NCBI GenBank assembly: GCA_030272155.1
Contig: CP126199.1
Coordinates: forward strand, 2,542,001 to 2,606,000
DNA length: 64,000 bases
Source: Tetradesmus obliquus
Lineage: Eukaryota; Chlorophyta; Chlorophyceae; Sphaeropleales; Scenedesmaceae
Reading direction: 5' to 3'
Position 1 is the first letter of the stretch. Every line of letters begins with the position of its first letter. A program made the position numbers and the translations under genes. Below the pieces are notes generated by a model. The model was not told the DNA's origin. It did no database searches and was given only the letters and a program-made list of their open reading frames with translations. Shown here piece after piece: positions 10,811 to 20,155 of this stretch.

Positions 10811-13800
10811 TCAGTCCTCATCCATCATCGGCACAGGCGGAAGGTTGAACACATCTTCTGACACGTGCTGCCCCACTCTGCTCTCCGCAGCAATGCGCTG
10901 CCGGCCGCCTGCTACTGCTGCTGCTGCTGCTGCTGCCCCATTTGCTGCTGCTGCTGCCGCCCCTTTGCTGTCACGTGGCACTGCCTGCTCCAGCTCCCGT
11001 ACCACCTCAGGGCTCACCTGCGGCAGACAACAACATAACAAACAAATTCAAATTGTGTTACGAACAGACGGTGTTACGCAGCCGCTGTTGGTTGCTGGCC
11101 TTGTGCAACAAAATCCATGTGCTCTACATCAGGAGGATGCCCCAGCAGCACACGAGGATGCACCCCTCCTGCCACACACATTATGACACTCTATTCCCAT
11201 CAAATGCTGCACAGCATGCTGCCGCAACACGCCGCCTCACGCCACATGCACAATCATGCAACATGCTCTTTCATAACCAAAAAAACATCGCACTATCTCA
11301 TTCCAAGCAGTTGCTGCGGGGCTCACCAGGTGGTGGTGCTGCTTGGCTGTCAGCCGCAGCAGGCCGTCCCTGTCAGCAGCGGTGAGCTGGTGCTTGTAGC
11401 GCGTCACAAAGCACAGCAAGCCTTGGTGCCACACCACAGGCATGACGCGCGCTTCACCCTCAAAGGCCAGGAAGTGCGCCGACAGCGCGTCAACCACCTG
11501 CAGGAGCACAGCAAAGTATATGAGCTTCAGCATTGCGTCCAGGTTCGCAGCGAGGTGTTCACCATGTGAACGACAGGAGCATGGATGATCTGTAACCCTG
11601 CATGCGGCCGGGTGATCTGACGAGATGAACAGGGTTGGCATTGGCAGGCAACATCAGAATGCGATTGCAGCATTTGCAACTGCTGCACCGCCTTCCCACG
11701 CATGCAGCAGCACGGCATGCTGCCATGCAGAAAACACACACCAGAGGTGGAAGCTCGCCTGCCTGCATGCAACCTTTTGCAATCACTCTATTGACATACA
11801 CCCCACCTTGTAAGGCAACGCGTACTTCTTGTCCAGCAGCACGCGTATGAAGAAGCTGGTCGTGCCGCAGTACTCCAGCCCAGCCAGCCGCAGCAGCGCA
11901 GCAGCAGAGTGCAGCACAGGCAGGCTGGCGCGGCGCAGCACGCTGCTGAAGATGACGGCCTCGCGCAGGCTGCAGGTGCGGCTGGCACACAGCGGCAGCA
12001 GCAGGCCCTGCAGTACGGCAGCAGTGAAGGGGCAGTGCAGCAGCGTTGAGCAAGGGGTATGGCAGCAAGCTGCTGAGAATCACGGCTTCGCGCAGCGAAC
12101 AGGTGCGGCTGGCGCACAGCGACAGCAGCAGGCCCTGCGGTACGCCAGCAGGAGTGGGGAGGCAGTGCAGCAGCTGTGAGCAAAGGGTATGGCAGCACGC
12201 TGCTGAAGATGACGGCCTCGCGCAGGCTGCAGGTGCGGCTGGCACACAACGGCAGCAGCAGGCCCTGCAGTACGGCAGCAGTGAAGGGGCAGTGCAGCAG
12301 CGTTGAGCAAGGGGTATGGCAGCACGCTGCTGAAGATCACGGCTTTGTGCAGGCTGCAGGTGCGGCTGGCACACAACGGCAGCAGCAGGCCCTGCGGCAG
12401 CAGCAGCAGTGGGCAGGCGGCTCGGCAGCAGTGGAGCAACGGCAACACGCAGCATGCTGTATCAACTGCTCAGCGTTTTGAAGATAAACCCAACAAACCC
12501 CAACACCAAAGCCCTAGGCGCACCTTGTAGAATGCGCCTGCTTTGTAGGTGGCCTTCTTCAGCGCCTGGAACAGCGCAAAGTGCAGCCGCCTGTGCTGCG
12601 CGATGTCGCGGCGCACGCGCGGCAGCAGCACCAGCGCCAGGAAGCGCTGCGCCATGCGCGCGTTGAGGTTGGACACAAACATCTTGGTGGCCACGTACCT
12701 GCGGTGGCGACCGTAGGTAAATAACAAGGTTGTGAATCAAGGGCTTCAAAGGAAAAATTACAGGGGCGGTTGAAGCTTGGGTTCATGCTGGCTGAGGCAG
12801 GGAAAATTCACTTGTTTTACTTGCCGCGCACAGCCATACACTAATATGACTAGCAGAGTGCGACAACACCAACGGCAAAGTCTGTCTACTGCTGCCGCTG
12901 CCGCTGCCGCCGCCGCTGCTGCTGCTGCTGCTGCTGCCGCCGCCGCTGCTGCTGCCGCCGCTCACATGGCGTGCGGGCTCCAGTGCTCTGGGTCAGTCAG
13001 CTGCAGCACCTCCTCCCAGTTGAGCAGGTTGGGGATGATCTTGAACGCCTTGGGCACCTGCGTCATATGACACATAACACATGTTACGCATGTAACATAC
13101 TAACAGCATTGCACGCGAGCACAAAGTAATCCAGCTCATTGCCGTTAGAACGCGGGCGGCTCCGTCGCAACAGCAACTTTGGTTTGTTGGTAACCAGATC
13201 CATAGTCTGACTGAAAGCCAGGACATTTGCTGCTGCTGCTGCTGCTGCTGCTGCCGTCACACACCTTGCCGTTTGTGTACCGCGCCAGCAGCTGCCCCAC
13301 CCCCCGGTACACCTCCACCACCGCCTCGTCCAGGCCCTCAAGCCCGCCAGCCCTGCAGCACGGCAGGAAGTAACACAATAACATGTTAGTATGCATGTTA
13401 CTTGACATGCTGCAGGGGGCGAACCACAAACCACCGTATAGGTGGGGGGGGGGGGACGCGGGGTTCCGAGCTACCCCTACCCCCGAGCTACCCCTACCCC
13501 CTAGTCGAAAAGTGGCTTCCGAAAGGGGAGTGGCTACCGCAAGGCCGGGCTCGTCGAACCCCTACCCCCTATGCGAAAAGTGGCTACGCGTCCCCCCCCC
13601 CCTATACGGTGGTTTGTGGTTCGGCCCCAGTACACCTCCACCACCGCCTCATCAAGGCCCTCAAGGCCACCAGACCTGCAGCACGGCCCAAAGTAACACA
13701 GTACCAAGTCAGTAAGCATGTTACATGACATGCCGCAGTACACCTCCACCACCTCCTTGTCAAGGGCCTCCAGGCCGCCAGACATGCAGCAAGCCAGAGC

Positions 13801-13989
13801 GAAAACGCAGCTGCACGCTGTGATTTAACATGACAGTGCAAAGGAGGGACATAACACAGAGTCGCAATAGGGTGCCTAGCCGACAATGCAGCAAAATATG
13901 GCAGCGGCTGAAGCCAGAACTGCACACATTCCTCTGCAGCCACCAAGCAGCACAGCGCTGCAGCACGCCCTCACCCGAACTCTGCTGGT

Positions 13990-14020
<31 letters not shown>

Positions 14021-16007
14021 TGCCACCTGCTGCCGCACTGCCCAGCTGCTGCTGCTGCTGCTGCAGCCGAGCCATGATGGCATCTGCCAGCGTGCGCTGC
14101 CCTGCTGCGCCTGCGCCCTGCAGTGCTGCCGGGCTCATGAAGGCAGCCAGTGCAGCCTCATCCTCAGGGGAGATGTCGTCAGCCTGCAGCAGCAGCAGCA
14201 GCAGCAGCAGCAGGGGCAGTGTCAGGGGCGCATCGTAGCTCAACCCAGTGTGGCACTAAGGGCGGCATCAACACCCCAGGTCATGTTATAGAGCATCAAC
14301 CTGCTGGGCGTGCGCATACCAGTCACCATACATGATGCCTGAAGAGGATCAACACCAATGACGGTGTTGTGCTGAACGCAATGACTGTGTTGTACTGAAT
14401 GCATGAGTGGCCAGCCGCTTGCGTCATCGCCACCCCACACGCCGTCCGCCTCAGTCACGCCGCCCCAGTCCTCCCCCGGACTCGCTGTCGCTGCTGCAAC
14501 CAAATGCAGAGCTGCTTGCAAAAGCTGCAACAGGTGTAACCATGCTCATCCGCGGCGCTGCTGCCGCACAAGGCAGCAATTCCAAAACGCACATGCGTCC
14601 TGAAGGAGCGCTGCTGTCCCCGACGAATTATAACGTAAATTCTAGACCCTGAACCTGCCACTCACGTCATCGCCGCCCCACACGCTGCCCGCCTCAGTCA
14701 CGCCGTCCCAGTCCTCTCCTGGTTCGCTGTCGCTGTCGTGCAGCTGCTGCAGCGCGGCTGCGATTGCGTTGGCAGGGATCTGTGCGCCAGCAGGAAAGCA
14801 GAGGATAACGTATCGTGTCAGCGTGCAGGTTGAATCAGTGCAGGGGCAGGGGCGGGGCTCGTTTGTGCAGTACTGCCAGTGACGCCGTGCTTCAGTTTGT
14901 TTGCATGTGTGGCTGCCAAATTATGTATACGAGGCTGCATGTGCGGAACTGTTCGGTACTGAAGGGCACCACCAGGGCAAGCCATCTGTCACAGTCCTGA
15001 ATGCGTCACCATCTGCTGCTGCTGCTGCTGCCGCCAACCCCACCTGTGTCGGCCCTGCTGCTGTTGCTGCTGCGCCATCCTCCGCATCCAACTCCTCCTG
15101 CTGTGCGCGCGCCTCGCGCAGGATCCGCGCTGACACATCCTGCGGCACTGCCTGTTGGGGACGACAGCAAGTAACAATTTCAGCACAGGCAGCAGTTGCA
15201 AATGTTGATGGTGGGATATGGCGACGTGATGCGCTGTTTGGGTGTTGCGAGTGACGTGCAAAAGCCGTGCAAGCCAGCAGGGAAGTACGCAGAAGGTGGA
15301 GACGTAACATCCTGCCCTTGCTGCCGCTGCTGCTGCTGCTTCTGCTGCTTTCAAGCCTCCAAGCTTCCATGCAAGCAAAACACACGGCATGTGCTGGCCA
15401 TGTCCAAAGTCACATGCTGGAGCCTGCAGCACTCGACCATGCTGGTGGTTGCCAGACAGCAACCAGGCACAGCAGCCAGTTTCACAATAGTCTGCTTAAA
15501 GGCCCGTGGCTGAATTACTTGTTCATTGTTCACACTGCCTCCCACCTCCTCATCGTCTTCATCTCTCTATGTGGCTGTACTCATTCACATTTCATGGAAA
15601 CATGGAAGCAGCAGCAGATAATTGCAAAGCCTCCCACCTCCTCATCATCTTCGTCTCTCTTGCGGCGCTTCTCAGCGCGTGACTTGGTCTGCGCACCACG
15701 CACACCAGGCACGACCATGTCACGGCATGAAGGTGCACATCACACCGTCAGCTGACACGCCTGAGCCTAGCAAAGCAACATGCAGCTTCCATTGTTTGCT
15801 GTTGTGTTCCAGATGCAGCTGCCGTGTACATTTTAGCCGCAGCTCTCACAGGTGTGCCACAGCAAAAGTGCCGACAACACTTTTACTGTGTCACTGGTTT
15901 GCTGAGCTGCAGCCACTCACCCTTACACCATAAGATTCTGGGTCCTCAATTTGTGCCCCTAAGTCCTGTTTATGCTTGTCTGGCCGCTGCTGCCGTTTCT
16001 TGCCCAT
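10811..16007 (-). CDS. BYSL: Bystin (ENP1/BYSL), 40S ribosomal subunit assembly factor
   Basis: Nucleolar/cytoplasmic factor for pre-40S maturation. Eleven exons: 16007-15927, 15688-15638, 15151-14993, 14779-14666, 14183-13975, 13352-13265, 13057-12966, 12698-12524, 12007-11807, 11497-11327, 11017-10811. All phases join and give about 515 residues (human 437, yeast about 480). Start ATG at 16007 opens [15 protein letters not shown]. Diagnostic blocks in order: [129 protein letters not shown] and [15 protein letters not shown]. The short basic-acidic exon 2 ([13 protein letters not shown]) fits the N-terminal region. A polyQ run in exon 5 is lineage-specific. Introns carry partial copies of exons 2, 4, 6 and 9, listed separately. 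Head to head with A49. Confidence 0.95.
12008..12391 (-). repeat. Three 127-130-bp tandem copies of the bystin exon 9 start with its 3' splice site
   Basis: Reading the minus strand, units start at 12391, 12264 and 12134, and the true exon 9 starts at 12007 (spacings 127, 130 and 127). Each unit begins after an AG acceptor with about 66 nt closely matching exon 9, encoding [14 protein letters not shown] and on to FSS or LSS, then diverges into about 60 nt ending in the next acceptor. Only the last unit continues into the full exon. After the 66-nt segment each unit has GTGCTG, a possible donor. 66 nt is in frame, so skipping or inclusion would both keep reading frame. Confidence 0.85.
13421..13622. 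mobile_element. MITE-like foldback element with about 37-bp terminal inverted repeats
   Basis: The left end, GAACCACAAACCACCGTATA followed by GG and a G-run, is repeated inverted at the right end, where a C-run leads into the complementary sequence. Inside each arm is an 11-12 G tract ending in ACGCG. The roughly 120-bp middle has short direct repeats (GAGCTACCCCTACCCCC) and no coding potential. It lies in bystin intron 5, directly against an echo of exon 6. No clear target-site duplication was seen. Confidence 0.75.
13623..13786 (-). repeat. Two partial copies of bystin exon 6
   Basis: The copies at about 13684-13623 and 13786-13738 encode [17 protein letters not shown] and [17 protein letters not shown], against the parental exon at 13352 ([16 protein letters not shown]). 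The first keeps the CTGCAG acceptor; in the second the AG has become ATG. Neither runs on to the exon donor. Confidence 0.85.
14408..14492 (-). repeat. Decayed copy of the bystin exon 4 end
   Basis: About 85 nt match the 3' part of exon 4 ([17 protein letters not shown]); the copy reads [17 protein letters not shown]. Its donor has changed from GTGAGT to GCAAGC, so it should not be spliced. It lies in intron 4. Confidence 0.8.
15536..15568 (-). repeat. Short copy of the bystin exon 2 donor end
   Basis: The minus strand reads AGAGATGAAGACGATGAGGA followed by G and GTGGGAGG, matching the exon 2 end (RDEDDEE plus GTGGGAGG donor at 15638) with two substitutions. The donor is intact, with no exon acceptor behind it. 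Confidence 0.7.
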
Positions 16008-16620
16008 GGCGGTGCCTCAGAGCTGCTGCCGCCGCTGGCGCTGCTGCTTGTGCTGCTCTGTGTTGCTGTCGATACGCAGCCAAGGTGCGACCAGCTGCAC
16101 GTGAAACGCTGAATCTACGTTGCAGCTACAGGGATTGCTGCGAGCAAAGGCAACCAGCTGCAAGTGACAGCAAGATTTGGCCCTAGTGGGTTGCTGGAGT
16201 GGGTTGCGCCGGCAGGCTGGCGAAACGTTCCTAGATTGCAACTCGGACGAACTATGGTTACTTCATAAAGCAGGATATTGCCTTATGTCGACTGGAGTAC
16301 GCACCAATTCCAAATGACACGCCGCAATGACATGTCAGTCACCGGGTGCCGCTCCGCCAGCCAGCGTTATACTCGGTGCTTGCTGACTAACGATGATGTT
16401 GTGGTGTATAATTGAAGTTGCAGTCGCAAGCAACGCCAACACAAGGTTCGCTTCGCTGATTACAGAGGACTGCAGACGCTGCTGTCATTGGCAACCGTGC
16501 AAAATGCTTAGGTGCGTCCAGGCACCTATACCTGGTGGTGTCTGAATTCAGGATTTATAGTAATAGCAGCAGCAGCTACTGCGCTAGAGCAGCAGCAGCA
16601 GCAGCAACAGCAGTGCCAGC
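16008..16620. promoter_or_regulatory. Shared 613-bp intergenic region between divergent bystin and A49 genes
   Basis: Bounded by the two ATGs (16007 minus, 16621 plus). It must hold both promoters and 5' UTRs. No clear TATA box was seen. CAG-rich sequence precedes the A49 ATG. Confidence 0.6.
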
Positions 16621-16881
16621 ATGGGCAAGCGCAAGCATGCAGAGGCGTCACCAGCAGCAGGTGATGCTGGCACAGCAGCTGAGCCACAAACAGCTGAGAA
16701 GTCATCTAAAAAAGCCAAAAAGGCAAAGCAGCAGCAGGCAGAGGAGCAGCCAGTGGCAGCAGCACCAGCACCAGCAGGTGCTTCAGCCGAAAAGAAGAAG
16801 AAAAAGGACAAGCAGCAGCAGCAACAGGAAGATGAGCAGCCAGCAGCAGCAGCAGTAAAGAAGGAAAAGAAACGCGACGCC

Positions 16882-16928
<47 letters not shown>

Positions 16929-19900
16929 GCCGCCAGCAGCAGGAACACCAAGCACAAAGGAAAAGAAGAAGAAATACAAGCAGAAGCAGCTGCAGCTACC
17001 ACCCGGCCTGCCAGTGCACCAGCTGATTGCAAAAGCCCCAGCTGCTGCTGCTGCTGATGATGATGCTGCTGCATCACACATCAGCATTGCTGTCGAAGTT
17101 CTACGAGACCCCATAGTGAATGAAAAGCAGCTACTCAAAGAAGCCCGGCGAAGCAAGGCAGCAGCAGCAGGCAAGAGCAGCAGCAGCAGCAGCGGCGCCG
17201 CAGGCTTGAGTAATGCTGAGGCGGCAGCAGTGCAGGCGCGCGCTGCGCAGCTGCAGCGGGGTGTTGGCCCTTTTGTGTTTGCACTGGGTGCTGCTGGCCT
17301 ACGGGAGGCTGATGAGCAGCAGCTGGGCTTCCAGGTTAGGGGCGGATTAGCAGTTTTGCAAGGAGGCTTGAGGTGTGCATTCTGTTTGCTTGTTTTGTGT
17401 TTGTGTTTGGGGAAGCAGCTGGCCTAGGGGAGGCTGATGAGCAGCAGCTGGGCTTCCAGGTGAAGGGCGGTTTAGCAGTTGCAACAGGATGTGAAGAAGG
17501 CGTGAGCTGTGCATTTGTTTTGGTAATGGTGTTTGGGGTAGCAGCTGGCCTGGGGGAGGCGGATGAGCAGCAGCTGGGCTTCGCAGTGCGGCCCTGGTAG
17601 ATTGAGTCGACGGAGCAGCATGCCAGGCTGTTGCTTATTCAAGCTTGACTGCCAGGGAACTGAAGTTGCACGTACCCTACATTGCTACAGCAGCACAGCA
17701 CATCAGCAGCGCCAACAAGCGCACTTGCAGCGCAGCGCACCAGCTGCACAATTGCGTGTTGCTGCATTCCTGCCCTGCACATACCAGCGGGTGCCCCAGT
17801 GCCCTTGTACCTGCTTGGATGCTCCAGGCTCTGCACTGGGTTGCGGCATCAGGCATAGCCCCAAAAAGCCTGCTGTGGTGCACTGCTGTGCTTACCATTG
17901 TGGTGCACTGCTGTGCTTACCATTGTGGTGCAGTGCTGTGCTTACCATTGTGGTGCACTGCTGTGCTTACCATTGTGGTGCAGTGCTGTGCTTACCATTG
18001 TGGTGCACTGCTGTGCTTACCATTGTGGTGCACTGCTGTGCTTACCATTGCTACCTTTTGCTGCAGGCGTATGCAGCGGATCCCGCCAAGGAGAGCCACC
18101 CCATGTACCTCGTCAGCAGGCTGGTGAGCAGCAGATGACATGACAGCAGCTGCGCATGTGACTGTACTACTGTATGGGGGACGTGTGTTATGTACATGGA
18201 TGTGATTGATATGGCGAGTTGCATGCACCATGCAAGGTATAGCTTGTGTCTCTTGTGCACAATATTATATATCTTGGCCGCAGCGTGTTGACCTGGTGAA
18301 CAGCATTTATGCCATATGACTTGAAGGCTGTCAGAGGGCGCACCAACACAACACGTGTTACTGACTGCCAGCCACAAACCTGCATGCTGCTGCTGTTGCT
18401 GCCTGCAGCCTGGCGCCAACCTGATTGCCACGACTGAGATGCCAGTGCAGTCAGCAACAGACAAGGCACAGTGAGTGGCGCCCCCAGGCTGTGTATACAA
18501 AACTGCTAGGCAGCAGCTGCTGCAGCAGTGGATGGCACACTGTGGGAGTGCAATGGCTGCTGCTGCAGAGATGTGCACAGCCTCAAATGTTGTGAATTGC
18601 CAGCATCAGCGGCGTGCTCTGCTGCTGCTTAGTGCCGGGCGTTGCTGACAGCAAGCTGCTCAATTTGCCTGCAGTACATGAAAAATTACATATTAGAGTA
18701 CAAGTAGTGAGCACCAGACAGTGACCGCTGTCATTGCACAAGCTGTGTCACTCCCATACCCCAGTTTCACTTGCATAATAAATGCTGCTCTGCTGCCTGC
18801 AGCTATGTGGTGGGCATCCGCAACAAGCGCACTGGGCAGCTGCGCCTGGCCGAGGCAGCCGGCGGCTCGCTGCTGCGCCTGGAGGCCCAAGCGGCGGCAG
18901 TGAATGACGCCGACGTGGCTGGTGTGGTGCGGGCGGCACAGCAGCAGCAGCGAGGCCCTCAGCCGGATGATGTGGCGGCAAGGCGGCTGATGGCCCGCAG
19001 GTGGGAGGGGTGATGGGCCGGGTAACGGCAGAGCAGTGTTGCTTGTGCTTGGCGTGTGGGGCATGTTTGCAAGCTTTAGGGGACAGTGACATGTACGAGA
19101 CAGCCGCATGGCTTGTGCTATGGGCCTGGAAGCGAACGGGGAGGGGACGGGGAGTGAATGACGCTAACGTGGCTGGTGTAGCAGCATTCTTTATCTATTT
19201 CCTATAGTTAGGCTGCACGCGCCGCTCCCACATATGCAACTGCTGCTGCTCCTTCCCGAGTGCTGTTGAGCTGGAATCAATGCGTGAACACACCAACACC
19301 ACCCCTGTACTACTACCAGTTTGAACGCTGCTCTGCATATTGGTTTTCCTTGTCACATGCAGGCTGGTGGAGGCCTTTGGCTCCACGCGCCGCAAGCGCC
19401 AGATGAAGCAGCGCGAGGAGGGCGCAGTGGTGGCGGCACGCAACGCCGACACGGAGCGGCTGGGGCTGCTGCTGGGAGAGGTGGCTGCACGCGCCACAGC
19501 AGCAGGAGAGACACGCGCAGAGGTAAGCAGCGGTTGCAGAAGGTGTGACAGGCGTTGTAGCTGGTGTTGGTTTGAGTTAATGCAGCTTGGGGGCCTGGTG
19601 CTGCTGCTGTGCGAGGTGGCGGCACGTGCCACAGCAGCAGGAGAGACGCGCGCAGAGGTGAGCACCGGTGCAGAAGGTACGGGTGTTACTGCAGGTGTTG
19701 AGGTGGGCTGATGCAGCTGTCAGAGGCTGGTGCTGCTGCTGTGGCATGTGCCGCCACCGCGTCACAGCAGCAGCAGGGGAAACGCGCGGAGTGGCGAGGG
19801 AGGTTAGGGAGGGGTGGGCGTAGGGTAGGGTAGGGTTGGTTGCCATGCCGACATGAAGCGGCCGGGGCTGCTGCTTGGAGAGGTGGCTGCACGTGCCACG

Positions 19901-20119
19901 GCAGCGGGAGAGACGCGCACTGAGGTGAGAGTGGGCCAATGTAGGGTAAAGTAGGCTTGAGCTGAGTTTGTTGCAGCAATGCTGGGGGTACGAGTGATCG
20001 CATATGCGGACGTGCACAAGATCAGTGCGATTGAGGCTGCAGGCCCCCCTTGCTGCTACTGCTGCTGGGCCGTGCCAACCCAGTGCGTTCCTTACTGATC
20101 TCTGCTGCTGCTGCTGTCC

Positions 20120-20155
<36 letters not shown>

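Noticed and set aside
17874..18048. CRISPR-like array
   Set aside because: The 25-bp units are contiguous with no spacers and the genome is eukaryotic; it is a minisatellite.
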